Shown: one piece after another, positions 15,367-31,878 of the stretch
Layout of the letters: each line of letters begins with the position of its first letter
Position numbering within the stretch: the stretch's first letter is position 1
Source: Paracoccus sp. C2R09
GTDB lineage: Bacteria; Pseudomonadota; Alphaproteobacteria; Rhodobacterales; Rhodobacteraceae
DNA: 64,000 bases
Reading direction: 5' to 3'
Assembly: GCF_018860625.1 (NCBI RefSeq)
Contig: NZ_JAHKQB010000029.1
Location: 448,073-512,072, forward strand
Position numbers and translations under genes: made by a program
Notes under the pieces: model-generated
The model's input: only the letters and a program-made list of their open reading frames with translations
Told to the model about the DNA's origin: nothing
The model's database searches: none

Positions 15367-15441
15367 TCAGATCAGCGGGACGAAGGGTACGCCGCAGCCC
15401 GCAAGCGCGGCAAGGGCAAGGAAACCGACAAGAAGACGCAT
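15367..15441 (-). CDS. 24-residue lipoprotein
   Basis: An ORF of only 24 codons, supported by GGAGG 6 bases before the ATG. The translation begins MRLLVGFLALAALAGC, a complete lipoprotein signal with lipobox LAGC, and leaves a mature lipopeptide of only 9 residues (CGVPFVPLI). It resembles entericidin-type toxin/antidote lipoproteins in scale but has no pair partner. I believe similar tiny lipoproteins with a VPFVPLI-like end occur in other Rhodobacteraceae; a search would settle this. It lies between the pnt terminator and the ArsC-like gene. Confidence 0.65.
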   Translation of the reverse strand: MRLLVGFLALAALAGCGVPFVPLI

Positions 15442-15500
15442 GAGAAACCTCCGTAAGCGTGTCTTGCCCTATTCCCATGTCCGCGCGGTCGGTCGCAACG

Positions 15501-15523
15501 AAAAACGGGCCCCGAGGGGCCCG
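15501..15523 (-). terminator. terminator after pntAB
   Basis: 7-bp stem (CGGGCCC with GGGCCCG) with a tight loop, followed on the minus strand by five T. It ends the pntAB transcript. Confidence 0.75.
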
Positions 15524-15549
15524 CTTATTGTCGCTGCATGTCGATCGCG

Positions 15550-16992
15550 TCAGTCGATCATCGGCAGAAGCTTGTTCAGCGAATCCTTGGCATCGCCATA
15601 GAACATGCGCGTGTTCTCCTTGAAGAACAGCGGGTTCTCGATCCCGGAATAGCCGGTGCCCTGGCCGCGCTTGCTGACGAAGACGTTCTTGGCCTTCCAG
15701 ACCTCCAGCACGGGCATGCCTGCGATCGGGCTGTTCGGATCGTCCTGCGCCGCGGGGTTCACGATGTCGTTCGATCCGATGACGATGACCACGTCCGTCT
15801 TGGGGAAATCGTCGTTGATCTCCTCCATCTCCAGCACGATGTCATAGGGGACCTTGGCCTCGGCCAGCAGCACGTTCATGTGCCCGGGCAGACGGCCGGC
15901 AACGGGATGGATCGCGAAGCGAACCTCCTTGCCGGCTGCGCGCAGCTTGCGGGTCAGTTCGCTGACCGCCCCCTGCGCCTGTGCGACGGCCATGCCGTAA
16001 CCCGGCACGATGACAACGCTGTCGGCGTCGTTCAGGGCCGATGCCACGCCATCGGCGTCGATCGCCACCTGCTCGCCCTCGATCTCGGCCGCGGGTCCGG
16101 TATCGCCGCCGAAGCCGCCCAGGATCACGCTGACGAACTGGCGGTTCATCGCCTTGCACATGATATAGGACAGGATCGCGCCCGACGAACCGACCAGCGC
16201 GCCCGTCACGATCAGCAGATCGTTCGACAGGGTGAAGCCGATCATCGCCGCCGCCCAGCCGGAATAGCTGTTCAGCATCGACACCACGACGGGCATGTCG
16301 GCCCCGCCGATACCCATGATCAGGTGATACCCGATGAAGAAGGCCAGAAGCGTGATCAGCACCAGCCAGAACAGTGCCGGCCCCACGCCCGTGAAGTAGA
16401 GGATGCCCAGAAGCAGCGACAGCGCCAATGCACCGGCGTTCAGCATGTGACCGCCCGGCAGCTTCTTCGGCTTGCCGTCGACCTTTCCCGCAAGCTTGCC
16501 GAAGGCCACGACCGAACCCGTGAAGGTGATCGCACCGATGAAGATCCCGAGGAAGACCTCGATCTTCAGCATCGCGATCTCGGCCGGGGTCTTGTGCGCA
16601 AGTATCGCGGCAAAGCCCGCGAATTCATGCGCGACGCCGTCGGCCTTGGCGCGCAGCACGCGGCCCAGTTCGATCTGCGCGTTGAAGCCCACGAAGACGG
16701 CCGCCAGGCCCACAAGGCTGTGCATGGCCGCGACCAGCTGCGGCATCTCGGTCATCTGGACGCGTTTCGCGACGACCCAACCGATCGCGCCGCCGATGGC
16801 GATCATGATCAGCGACAGCAGCCAGTTGCCCGCGCCCGGTCCGAACAGCGTGGCGATGACGGCCAGCGCCATGCCCACGATCCCGTACCAGATCGCGCGT
16901 TTCGCGCTTTCCTGTCCCGACAGCCCGCCAAGCGACAGGATGAACAGGACCGATGCGACCACATAGGCCGCGGTGGTGAATCCGTATTCCAT
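15550..16992 (-). CDS. pntB: NAD(P) transhydrogenase subunit beta
   Basis: Membrane protein of 480 residues. Residues 1-280 form about nine transmembrane helices of the proton channel domain (dII). The C-terminal 180 residues are the NADP(H)-binding domain dIII, with [16 protein letters not shown], the [14 protein letters not shown] motif and [11 protein letters not shown]. With PntA it uses the proton gradient to drive hydride transfer from NADH to NADP, supplying NADPH for biosynthesis and for antioxidant systems. It follows pntA by 10 bases, so it is in the same operon. A terminator follows. Confidence 0.96.
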   Translation of the reverse strand: MEYGFTTAAYVVASVLFILSLGGLSGQESAKRAIWYGIVGMALAVIATLFGPGAGNWLLSLIMIAIGGAIGWVVAKRVQMTEMPQLVAAMHSLVGLAAVFVGFNAQIELGRVLRAKADGVAHEFAGFAAILAHKTPAEIAMLKIEVFLGIFIGAITFTGSVVAFGKLAGKVDGKPKKLPGGHMLNAGALALSLLLGILYFTGVGPALFWLVLITLLAFFIGYHLIMGIGGADMPVVVSMLNSYSGWAAAMIGFTLSNDLLIVTGALVGSSGAILSYIMCKAMNRQFVSVILGGFGGDTGPAAEIEGEQVAIDADGVASALNDADSVVIVPGYGMAVAQAQGAVSELTRKLRAAGKEVRFAIHPVAGRLPGHMNVLLAEAKVPYDIVLEMEEINDDFPKTDVVIVIGSNDIVNPAAQDDPNSPIAGMPVLEVWKAKNVFVSKRGQGTGYSGIENPLFFKENTRMFYGDAKDSLNKLLPMID

Positions 16993-17002
16993 TCCTGCCC
17001 CC

Positions 17003-18577
17003 TTACGACTTCTGGAACATGGCGAGCATGCGCCGGGTGATCATGAAGCCACCGAAGATGTTCACGCCCGCCATCAGCACGGCCAGCGCGCCCAGCAGCA
17101 TGACCAGCCACGAACCCGACCCGATCTGCATCAGCGCACCCAGGATGATGATCGAGCTGATCGCGTTGGTCACGGCCATCAGCGGCGTATGCAGCGAATG
17201 GGCGACGTTCCAGATCACGCGGAAGCCCACGAAGCAGGCCAGCACGAAGACGATGAAATGCGACATGAAGCTGGCAGGCGCCACAAGACCGACCAGCAGG
17301 ACCACCAGACCGCCGCCCAGCAGCAGCCCGACCTGGTTGCGGGTGTCGGCCTTGAACGCGGCGGCCTCGGCGGCCTTGCGTTCCTCGGGCGTCAGCTCCT
17401 TCTTCTTCTCCTTCGGCTTCTGGGCCGCGATGGCCGCGACCTTGGGCGGCGGGGGCGGCCAGGTCACGTCGTGATCATGGGCGACGGTCGCGCCGCGGAT
17501 CACGTCATCCTCCATGTTGTGATCGAAGACGCCGTCCTTCTTGGGCGTCAGGTCGGTCACGAAATGCCGGATGTTGTTACCGTACAGTTCGGACGCCTGC
17601 GCGCCCATGCGCGACGGGAAATCGGTATAGCCGATGACGACGACGCCGTTTTCCGTGACGATCCGTTCGTCCTGGACGGTCAGTTCGCAATTGCCGCCCT
17701 TCTCGGCGGCCAGATCGACGATCACGCTGCCGGGCTTCATCGCGGCGACCATGTCCGCGGTCCACAGGACCGGCGCATCGCGGCCGGGGATCAGCGCGGT
17801 GGTGATGACCACATCCATCTGCGGTGCCAGCTCGCGGAACTTTTCCAGCTGCTTCTCGCGGAACTCGGGGCTGGAGGGCGCGGCATAGCCGCCCGTCGCG
17901 GCACCGTCTGTCGCGGCCTCGTCGAAATCGAGATACACGAATTCCGCGCCCATCGATTCAATCTGCTCGGCCACTTCGGGCCGCACGTCGAAGGCATGGA
18001 CCTGCGCGCCCAGGCTGGCCGACGTCCCGATGGCCGCAAGACCCGCGACCCCTGCCCCGACGACCAGAACCTTCGCGGGCGGAACCTTGCCCGCGGCGGT
18101 GACCTGACCGGTGAAGAAGCGGCCGAAATTGTTCGCAGCCTCGATGACGGCGCGATAGCCTGCGATATTGGCCATCGAGGACAGCGCGTCCATCTTCTGC
18201 GCGCGGCTGATCCGGGGCACCATGTCCATCGCGATGGCGGTGATGCCCTGATCCTTGGCCTTGGCCAGCAGATCCTGGTTCTGCGCGGGATAGAAGAACG
18301 AGATCAGCGTCTGCCCTTCGCGCATCCCCTCTATCTCGGCCTCGGTCGGTTGGCGAACCTTGGCCACCATGTCCACCGCCGCAATCAGTTCGGCGGCGGT
18401 CTGGCAGACGGTCACGCCCGCCTTGCGATAATCATCGTCGGAAAATCCGGCACGGTCGCCCGCGCCGCTTTCGACGAAGACCTCGTGCCCCAGCTTGGCC
18501 ATATGGCCGGCCGAGGAGGGAGTGATCGCGACCCGCGCCTCTCCCTCGAAGCCTTCGCGCAATGCGCCAATCTTCAT
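17003..18577 (-). CDS. pntA: NAD(P) transhydrogenase subunit alpha (fused form)
   Basis: Protein of 524 residues. Residues 1-390 form the NAD(H)-binding dI domain; the Rossmann motif is [20 protein letters not shown] and the characteristic RPEV segment follows. The C-terminal 130 residues contain four membrane helices (from [16 protein letters not shown] to [21 protein letters not shown]) of dII. This is the fused two-subunit arrangement of Escherichia coli rather than the three-gene arrangement of Rhodospirillum. I chose ATG 18577 (MKIGALREG), which starts directly on the domain; upstream in-frame ATGs extend it by up to 41 unrelated residues. An inverted repeat at 18685-18709 lies in the promoter region. 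Confidence 0.95.
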   Translation of the reverse strand: MKIGALREGFEGEARVAITPSSAGHMAKLGHEVFVESGAGDRAGFSDDDYRKAGVTVCQTAAELIAAVDMVAKVRQPTEAEIEGMREGQTLISFFYPAQNQDLLAKAKDQGITAIAMDMVPRISRAQKMDALSSMANIAGYRAVIEAANNFGRFFTGQVTAAGKVPPAKVLVVGAGVAGLAAIGTSASLGAQVHAFDVRPEVAEQIESMGAEFVYLDFDEAATDGAATGGYAAPSSPEFREKQLEKFRELAPQMDVVITTALIPGRDAPVLWTADMVAAMKPGSVIVDLAAEKGGNCELTVQDERIVTENGVVVIGYTDFPSRMGAQASELYGNNIRHFVTDLTPKKDGVFDHNMEDDVIRGATVAHDHDVTWPPPPPKVAAIAAQKPKEKKKELTPEERKAAEAAAFKADTRNQVGLLLGGGLVVLLVGLVAPASFMSHFIVFVLACFVGFRVIWNVAHSLHTPLMAVTNAISSIIILGALMQIGSGSWLVMLLGALAVLMAGVNIFGGFMITRRMLAMFQKS

Positions 18578-18684
18578 GATCCTAACGTCCCCCATCGTTT
18601 TGTCACTGTCGGCGCAAGTCTTAGCACTGCGCAACATTCTTTCACAAGCGGGTCGGGATCCGGCGGCGCTGCGCATTTGACGAG

Positions 18685-18709
18685 GCGTCACGTTTTCCAC
18701 ATGTGACGC
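18685..18709. promoter_or_regulatory. inverted repeat upstream of pntA
   Basis: Perfect 7-bp arms GCGTCAC/GTGACGC separated by 11 AT-richer bases, about 110 bases upstream of the pntA start and just beyond the terminator of the next gene. Candidate operator for pntAB. Confidence 0.35.
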
Positions 18710-18714
18710 GCATG

Positions 18715-18744
18715 AAAAAAGGCCCGGGCGTGAACCCGGGCCTT
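18715..18744 (-). terminator. terminator after the Ala-rich membrane protein
   Basis: 10-bp stem AAGGCCCGGG/CCCGGGCCTT with a 6-base loop; on the minus strand six T follow the stem. Confidence 0.8.
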
Positions 18745-18766
18745 CGTGACGGTGATCGTATGTCGA

Positions 18767-19543
18767 TCAGTTTGCGGGGGCAGTCGTCTCGGCCTCATCG
18801 GCGGGAACGTCGCCTTCGGTGCTCAGGGCGTCGTCGACGGCCTGGGCTGCCTCGTCGGCGGCGCGACGCGCGGCGTCGGCTGCATCCGAGGCGGCCTGCG
18901 AGGCACTGTCCAGCGCGTTGTCGATCGCACTGCCAGCCTCGTCCGTCGTCTCGTCCGCGGCGGCTGCGGCGTCGTCGGCTGCGGCTTCGGCGTCGTTGGC
19001 GGCGTCCTCGGCTGCGGCAGCTGCGTCCTCGGTCGCGTTCTCGGTCGCGGCAGCGGCGTCATCGGCGGTCGATTCAGCGGCCTGCTGCGCGTCCTCGGCG
19101 TTTTCCTCGGCTGCGGCGGCTGCTTCCTCGGCGGCCTGTTCGACCTCGACGGCCGCTTCATCTGCCGCGTCGGCTGCACCCTCGGCGCCTGCCTGCAGCT
19201 GGTCCTCGGCCTCGGCGGTGGCTTCGGCTGCCTCGTCGGCGGGCTGGACGGGTTCGACCTGCTCGACGCCCGTGGTGGCGTCGGCTTCGGCCGCGGCGTT
19301 GTCGGCTTCGACCTCGGGCTCGGCCACCGGTTCGGGGGCTTCCTCGGTCGTGGTCACGGTCGTGGTGTCACCTTCGACCACCGTGTCGTCGGCGGTAAAG
19401 CGCTGCAACACGAAATAAGCCAATGCCAGCGCCAGCAGGACGCCGATGATCAGCGGCAGTGCCGACGAACGACGCTCGACCGGCTCCACATAGGTTTCCT
19501 GGTGGCGATCGGTTTTCTTCGGATCGTTGGGATCATGGCTCAT
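18767..19543 (-). CDS. membrane-anchored Ala/Glu/Asp-rich protein of unknown function
   Basis: Protein of 258 residues. Residues 1-27 are charged and cytoplasmic, 28-46 form one membrane helix (LPLIIGVLLALALAYFVL), and 50-258 are almost entirely Ala, Glu, Asp and Thr with recurring AEDAA, ADDAA and ADEAA blocks about 7-11 residues apart. That suggests a long amphipathic helix or coiled-coil-like periplasmic stalk, strongly acidic. GGAG lies 6 bases before the ATG. A terminator follows, so it is monocistronic. The bias makes several other frames open too, but only this frame has the ribosome binding site and a membrane helix. I do not recognise the family. It could tether the inner membrane to periplasmic partners. 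Confidence 0.65.
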   Translation of the reverse strand: MSHDPNDPKKTDRHQETYVEPVERRSSALPLIIGVLLALALAYFVLQRFTADDTVVEGDTTTVTTTEEAPEPVAEPEVEADNAAAEADATTGVEQVEPVQPADEAAEATAEAEDQLQAGAEGAADAADEAAVEVEQAAEEAAAAAEENAEDAQQAAESTADDAAAATENATEDAAAAAEDAANDAEAAADDAAAAADETTDEAGSAIDNALDSASQAASDAADAARRAADEAAQAVDDALSTEGDVPADEAETTAPAN

Positions 19544-19724
19544 GCGGATCTCCAGTTCTGTTTTTCGTTATGCCCCTCTGGCGCAAGCCTTTTTGACACC
19601 GGGCCGCAACATGCTGTCAATTGCCGAAGGGCGCAGTCCGACTTGCGGGCAGACACTCTGCCGATTAACACAATGGCAAGGCAGGGGTTCCCTCCTGCAG
19701 CTCAAATGAAAGCAAAGGCCCGCC

Positions 19725-22298
19725 ATGCCCTCGCCGATCGATCAGCCCGTCCAGCTTCTCTCGGACTACCGCCCCTATCCTTTCCTGCTGTCCGAGACGC
19801 GCCTTGACGTCACCCTGGACCCGCATGCGACCGAGGTTGCGGCGGCCATCGACATGACCCCGCGCGAGGGGAAAGAGGATCTGATCCTGGATGGCGGCAA
19901 GGGGCTGGAGCTGCTGTCGCTGTCGATCGACGGCACACGTCCCGACGACAGGCATGTCACCCGCGACGACGAGAAACTGGTGATCGCGGCAGCGGCCCTG
20001 CCCGAGGGCCCGTTCACGCTGGAAACGCGCGTGCGGATCGATCCCGCAGCCAATACCGCGTTCGAGGGGTTGTACCTGTCCGGCGGGATCTTCTGCACCC
20101 AATGCGAGGCCGAGGGCTTTCGCCACATCACCTTCTACCCCGACCGCCCGGATGTGATGACGACCTTCCGCGTGACGATCCGCAGCGACAAGCCGGTGCT
20201 GCTGTCGAACGGCAACCCGGTCCGGCAGGAACCCGGCCTTGCGGAATGGCACGATCCCTGGCCCAAGCCCTGTTACCTGTTCGCGCTGGTCGCGGGCGAT
20301 CTGACGGCGGTCAGCGACGGCTTCACCACGAAATCGGGCCGGGACGTGGCGCTGAACGTCTGGGTGCGACCGGGCGACCAGGATCGCGCGGGCTTCGCGA
20401 TGGAATCGCTGATCAAGTCGATGCGGTGGGACGAGGACGTCTATGGCCGCGAATACGATCTGGACGTGTTCAACATCGTGGCCGTCGACGATTTCAACAT
20501 GGGCGCGATGGAGAACAAGGGCCTCAACATCTTCAATTCCAAGCTGGTGCTGGCCAGCCCGGAAACCGCGACCGATACCGATTACGAACGGATCGAGGCG
20601 GTGATCGCGCATGAATATTTCCACAACTGGACCGGCAACCGGATCACCTGCCGCGACTGGTTCCAGCTGTGTCTCAAGGAAGGTCTGACCGTCTTCCGCG
20701 ACCAGCAGTTCACCAGCGACATGCGCAGCGCACCGGTCAAGCGGATCGAGGATGTGCGCACCCTGCGCGCGCGCCAGTTCCGCGAGGATCAGGGCCCGCT
20801 GGCGCATCCCCCGCGTCCCGATCGCTACGAGGAGATCAACAACTTCTACACCGCGACCGTCTATGAAAAGGGCGCCGAGGTGATCGGCATGCTGAAGCGC
20901 CTGGTCGGCGAGGACGGCTATGCCAAGGCGCTGGATCTGTATTTCGCGCGGCATGACGGCGATGCGGCCACCATCGAGGATTGGCTGAAGGTCTTCGAGG
21001 ATGCGACGGGCCGCGATCTGTCCCAGTTCAAGCGCTGGTATACCGATGCGGGCACGCCGCGACTGACCATGACCGAGGAATGGTCCGATGGCCGCCTGAC
21101 GCTGCGCTTCGCCCAATCGACCGCGCCGACGCCCGGTCAACCCGACAAGCCTGCCCGGGTGATCCCCATCGCGGTGGGTCTGATCGGGCCGAATGGCGAC
21201 GAGGTGCTGCCGACCCGCATCCTCGAGATGACCGAGGCGGAACAGAGCTTCTCGTTCGACGACCTAGGCGCCCGCCCGGTGGTGTCGGTGCTGCGCGGCT
21301 TCTCGGCGCCCGTGATGCTGGAACGGCAGATTGACGACGCGACCCGCGCCTTCCTGCTGGCCCATGACACCGATCCCTTCGCCCGGTGGGAAGCCGGTCG
21401 CGAACTGGCGCTGTCGGCCCTGACGCGCCTGTCCCAGGGCCAAGAATCCGGCGCGGATTACGTCGAGGCCATCGGCGCGCTGGCAGCCGACCGCAGCGCC
21501 GATCCGGCGTTCCGCGCGCTCTGCCTTGCACTGCCCTCCGAGGAGGAGATCGCCACCCGCCTTGCGGCGCAGGGTGCGATCCCCGATCCCGATGCGATCC
21601 ATGCCGCCCGCGACGGACTGGCCCATCGCATCGCCGTGACGCATCAGGACCTGCTGGCCGACATCTTCGAGGCGATGGAGGTCACCGGCCCCTACAGCCC
21701 GGATGCCGATGGTGCCGCGCGCCGCGCGCTGCGCCTTGCGGCCCTGGGCCTGCTTGGCCGCATCGACAACGGGGAACGTGCGCAGGTCCTGTTCGGCGCG
21801 GCCGGCAACATGACCGAACGCATGGGCGCGTTGTCGGTGCTGCTGCGCCAGGGTCGCGGTCAGGCCGCGCTGGATGCCATGCTGGCCGAGTTCGGCGGAA
21901 ATCGGCTGGTCATGGACAAGTGGTTCGCCGTCCAGCCCATGTCCGCACCACCCGAACATGCGGCCGAGGTCGCGAAGACGCTGGCCGCGCGCGACGATTT
22001 CGACTGGAAGAACCCGAACCGCTTCCGCTCGTTGATCGGGGGGTTGGCCGCGAACCATGCGGGCTTCCATGCCGCGGACGGTTCGGGCTATGATTTCACG
22101 GCGGATTGGCTGATCCGGATGGACGAGGTCAACCCGCAGATCGCCGCGCGCATGTCCACGGCATTCGAGACGTGGCCGCGCTATGATGACGGTCGCCGGG
22201 CACATGCCCTGGCTGCCTTGGAACGGATTGCCGCCCGTAGGGGTTTGAGCCGCAATACGCGCGAAATGGTCTCGCGCATGATCGCGGCCGGTGCCTGA
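19725..22298 (+). CDS. pepN: aminopeptidase N
   Basis: M1-family zinc metallopeptidase of 857 residues. The exopeptidase motif is GAMEN (in FNMGAMENKG), and the zinc site is HEYFHNWTGNR followed by the Glu in LKEGLTVFRDQQF. The length and the C-terminal helical array match the gammaproteobacterial-type PepN. It should remove N-terminal residues from peptides in the cytoplasm, completing degradation begun by ATP-dependent proteases. AAAGG lies 7 bases before the ATG. The acyltransferase gene begins about 25 bases after it, so the two are probably cotranscribed. Confidence 0.96.
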   Translation: MPSPIDQPVQLLSDYRPYPFLLSETRLDVTLDPHATEVAAAIDMTPREGKEDLILDGGKGLELLSLSIDGTRPDDRHVTRDDEKLVIAAAALPEGPFTLETRVRIDPAANTAFEGLYLSGGIFCTQCEAEGFRHITFYPDRPDVMTTFRVTIRSDKPVLLSNGNPVRQEPGLAEWHDPWPKPCYLFALVAGDLTAVSDGFTTKSGRDVALNVWVRPGDQDRAGFAMESLIKSMRWDEDVYGREYDLDVFNIVAVDDFNMGAMENKGLNIFNSKLVLASPETATDTDYERIEAVIAHEYFHNWTGNRITCRDWFQLCLKEGLTVFRDQQFTSDMRSAPVKRIEDVRTLRARQFREDQGPLAHPPRPDRYEEINNFYTATVYEKGAEVIGMLKRLVGEDGYAKALDLYFARHDGDAATIEDWLKVFEDATGRDLSQFKRWYTDAGTPRLTMTEEWSDGRLTLRFAQSTAPTPGQPDKPARVIPIAVGLIGPNGDEVLPTRILEMTEAEQSFSFDDLGARPVVSVLRGFSAPVMLERQIDDATRAFLLAHDTDPFARWEAGRELALSALTRLSQGQESGADYVEAIGALAADRSADPAFRALCLALPSEEEIATRLAAQGAIPDPDAIHAARDGLAHRIAVTHQDLLADIFEAMEVTGPYSPDADGAARRALRLAALGLLGRIDNGERAQVLFGAAGNMTERMGALSVLLRQGRGQAALDAMLAEFGGNRLVMDKWFAVQPMSAPPEHAAEVAKTLAARDDFDWKNPNRFRSLIGGLAANHAGFHAADGSGYDFTADWLIRMDEVNPQIAARMSTAFETWPRYDDGRRAHALAALERIAARRGLSRNTREMVSRMIAAGA

Positions 22299-22323
22299 GG
22301 TCGCGACGGTGGGGGGAAGGGAC

Positions 22324-23253
22324 ATGATCCGAACCGGGAAAGCCACGGCTGAAGCCAAGCGCGAGATGCGCGCACGTCTGGACCCGCTGATCGCGGAACG
22401 TGCGCCATGGCTCTATTCCGGCAGGCCGCATCACCGGCTGGCGAAATGGGCCATGATGTGGCTTCTGCGCTATCCCCGGACGATCGAGCTGGGTGCCCAG
22501 TTCCGCGACCTGCCCTCGGACGAGATCATGCGCCGGATGGGCGACATGATCGTTCACAACCTGACGGTCGAGGGGATGGAGAACCTGCCCGCATCGGGTC
22601 CGGCACTGATCGTGGCGAACCACCCGACGGGCATCGCGGACGGCATCTTCCTGCATGCGCTGATATCGCAGATGCGGGACGATCTGTTCATCTATGCCAA
22701 TCACGACATGATCCGCGTCCTGCCGCAGACCGAGGACATGATCGCCGGCGTCGAATGGCGGCACGAGAAACGCAGCCACGCTAAGACCAAGGCCACGATG
22801 GATTACACCCGCGCCGCGCTGGAAAGCGGGCGGATCGGCCTGATCTTCCCCTCGGGGCGGCTGGCCAAGCGCGAAGGCACCGATCTGCACGAACGTCCCT
22901 GGATGGCCAGCGCCGCCATGATCGCGCGCAAGTTCGACGTGCCGGTGATCCCGCTGCGCATCCGCGCGCGCAATTCGCTGCTGTTCTATCTGTTCGACAA
23001 GATCCACCCGACGCTGCGCGACGTGACCCTGTTCAACGAGGTCCTGAACAAGACGCGTCAGCCCTATCGCGTGACGATCGGATCGCCGATCCGTCCGGCC
23101 GACCTGCCGCGCAGCGGTGACGAGGCGATCCAGCTGCTGCGCGAACGCACGCTGTCGCTGCCCGAGCCGGGCGCGACCTCGCCGCAATGGCAGCCGGGTC
23201 GTGGCATCGGGCGCGTGGTCGGGCAGCGTCGCCGGCTGAACCAGAAGGCGTGA
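22324..23253 (+). CDS. lysophospholipid acyltransferase-like protein (PlsC superfamily)
   Basis: Protein of about 309 residues. The acyltransferase core begins near residue 85: the catalytic block reads ANHPTGIADGIFLHALI (His with an acidic residue six positions on, slightly different from the canonical HX4D), and LIFPSGRLAKREGT stands in for the FPEGTR acyl-acceptor motif. MIRTGKATAEAKREM is the preferred start because AAGGGAC sits just upstream; an earlier GTG at 22291 overlaps pepN. It probably transfers an acyl chain to a lysophospholipid, ornithine lipid or similar acceptor at the inner membrane. The exact acceptor is unknown. Confidence 0.75.
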   Translation: MIRTGKATAEAKREMRARLDPLIAERAPWLYSGRPHHRLAKWAMMWLLRYPRTIELGAQFRDLPSDEIMRRMGDMIVHNLTVEGMENLPASGPALIVANHPTGIADGIFLHALISQMRDDLFIYANHDMIRVLPQTEDMIAGVEWRHEKRSHAKTKATMDYTRAALESGRIGLIFPSGRLAKREGTDLHERPWMASAAMIARKFDVPVIPLRIRARNSLLFYLFDKIHPTLRDVTLFNEVLNKTRQPYRVTIGSPIRPADLPRSGDEAIQLLRERTLSLPEPGATSPQWQPGRGIGRVVGQRRRLNQKA

Positions 23254-23269
23254 CGGAACGCGCGGGCGC

Positions 23270-26910
<3,641 letters not shown>

Positions 26911-26917
26911 ATTAACT

Positions 26918-26948
26918 GCCGCGCGCCCCTTGCGGTCGGGCGCGCGGC
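26918..26948 (+). terminator. stem-loop after selO
   Basis: Perfect 11-bp arms GCCGCGCGCCC/GGGCGCGCGGC with a 9-base loop and no T-tract; it may terminate or stabilise selO mRNA. Confidence 0.5.
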
Positions 26949-26982
26949 GCGCATGATCGGCCCGAACGGGAACGAGGACCGG

Positions 26983-29006
<2,024 letters not shown>

Positions 29007-29012
29007 CCTGAC

Positions 29013-29036
29013 AGGCGGCCCCTTCGCGGGCCGCCT
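29013..29036 (+). terminator. terminator after eno
   Basis: 9-bp stem AGGCGGCCC/GGGCCGCCT with a 6-base loop, followed by a short T-containing stretch. It also ends near the stop of the convergent MocR gene. Confidence 0.7.
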
Positions 29037-29039
29037 TCG

Positions 29040-30461
29040 TCATTCCGGACCGATATCCGGGCCGGAATGCGCCATCTGCGCGATGGTGGCCAAGGCTTCG
29101 GCCAACCGCGCGCGATCCTGCCTGCAATTCAGCGATATGCGAACCGCTTCGGGGGTCTTGCCACTTCCGACGCGGAAATCCGACGCGGGGCGCAGGATGA
29201 CGCCCGATGCGGCAGCCCGCGCGACGAAATCCTCGGCCCGCCAGGGCGCGGGCAGCGGCAGCCACAGCAGCGGCACGCCCGGCTGCGTCACCGCGCCCAG
29301 CCCGCCCAGCATGTCCAGCGCCAGCCAACGGCGATCCTCGACCTCGACCAGGACGTCATGCGCAATGCGCGCGGCCTCTCCGCCCTCGATCAGGCGACGC
29401 ACCAGCGCAAGGATCGGCAGCGATATTCCCATATGGCTGTGCTGCGCCGCGATCCGCGCGCTTTGTCCCATGCCCTCGGGGCAGATCATCATGCCGAAAC
29501 GCAGGCCCGCCGCGACGACCTTGGACAGGCTTGCCACATGCCAGACGCGTTCGGGCGCCAGCATCCGCAGCGTCGGCAGCGCGTCGGTATGGCGGCTGGG
29601 GGCATAGCATTCGTCCTCGATGATCTGCAGGTCGTGCCGCCGCGCGATCGCGACGATCTGGGACCGCCGCTCGTGACCCATCGAGGCCAGCGTCGGGTTC
29701 TGCGCCGAAGGGGTCAGGCAGATCAGCCGCGCGCCGCTTTCGCGGGTGACGCGTTCCAGATCTGCGGGGATCATGCCCTGATCGTCCATCGCGACGGCCA
29801 GCGTCTCGGTCCGCATCAGCCGTGCGGCCTGGACGATCCCCGGATAGGTCAGGGATTCGACCATGACCTTGCCCGGTCGATCCGCCAATGCCAGCGACAT
29901 CACCAGCGTGATCGCGTGCTGGCCGCCATTGGTCAGCACCAGATCGTCCGCATCCAGCCCGCCCACGGGGCGATGCGCCATCCAGTCCACGAGGATCTCC
30001 CGGCAGGCAAGATCGCGACGAAGCGGGGTGTAATCCAGCACGTCCTCGTCCATCTCGGCCGCGACCTGGGCCAGGATGCGGCCGATGGTTGCGGACTGGC
30101 CCAGATCGGGAAGGCGCGGCACGCGCAGATCCGCGATCTCGTCCCCGCCATCGGCACGATCGACGCTTTCGTACAGCAGCGGCTGCGGTGCGGGCCTGTC
30201 GGAACGCGGTGCGGCGATGAAGCTGCCCCGGCCCACATGGCTCTCGACGACGCCCTCGGTGGCGGCAAGCTGATAGGCGCGCGCCACCGTGCCGGTCGTC
30301 ACCTTCAATCGCCATGCAAGATCGCGCATCGGCGGCAGACGGGTGCCGGGCGCCAGCTCGCCCGAACGGGCGGCCTCGCGCAGGGCATTTGCCAAGGCCT
30401 TGAATTTCGGCCCGGAATGCCGTGCAAGGTCCGGGTCCCAGTCCTCGATCCGCATTCCCAT
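29040..30461 (-). CDS. MocR family (GntR-aminotransferase) transcriptional regulator
   Basis: Protein of about 473 residues. The GntR winged HTH occupies residues 15-80 (LPPMRDLAWRLKVTTGTVARAYQLA), and a class I aminotransferase-like domain follows, with the PLP-binding Lys in ASLSKVVAAGLRFG. MocR proteins use PLP plus a small amine or amino acid as ligand. AAAGG lies about 6 bases before the second ATG of the MGMGMR start, which I chose. It diverges from a TakP-like TRAP binding protein across a 221-bp gap, so it probably controls that transporter. The sensed molecule is unknown. Confidence 0.88.
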   Translation of the reverse strand: MGMRIEDWDPDLARHSGPKFKALANALREAARSGELAPGTRLPPMRDLAWRLKVTTGTVARAYQLAATEGVVESHVGRGSFIAAPRSDRPAPQPLLYESVDRADGGDEIADLRVPRLPDLGQSATIGRILAQVAAEMDEDVLDYTPLRRDLACREILVDWMAHRPVGGLDADDLVLTNGGQHAITLVMSLALADRPGKVMVESLTYPGIVQAARLMRTETLAVAMDDQGMIPADLERVTRESGARLICLTPSAQNPTLASMGHERRSQIVAIARRHDLQIIEDECYAPSRHTDALPTLRMLAPERVWHVASLSKVVAAGLRFGMMICPEGMGQSARIAAQHSHMGISLPILALVRRLIEGGEAARIAHDVLVEVEDRRWLALDMLGGLGAVTQPGVPLLWLPLPAPWRAEDFVARAAASGVILRPASDFRVGSGKTPEAVRISLNCRQDRARLAEALATIAQMAHSGPDIGPE

Positions 30462-30568
30462 GCCCATCCTTTCATCAGCGCCCGAAAGACATTAATGCGA
30501 CAATCTGACCGACACAATCGAAACCGGCGCGCAACAAGCGCCAAACCCGCGTAATCCCGCAGAAATAA

Positions 30569-31819
<1,251 letters not shown>

Positions 31820-31844
31820 TCGCCCACGGGGCATCACCAATGCG

Positions 31845-31873
31845 AAGGGCCGGCGATCCGCCGGCCCTTTTTC
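31845..31873 (+). terminator. terminator between convergent takP-like and dctM
   Basis: 10-bp stem AAGGGCCGGC/GCCGGCCCTT with a 5-base loop, then TTTC. It ends the binding-protein mRNA. Confidence 0.85.
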
Positions 31874-31878
31874 GTTTC

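Noticed and set aside
18767..19543. Repetitive DNA that could look like a CRISPR or satellite array
   Set aside because: The periodicity follows codons of an Ala/Glu/Asp-rich protein; units vary and there are no spacers.
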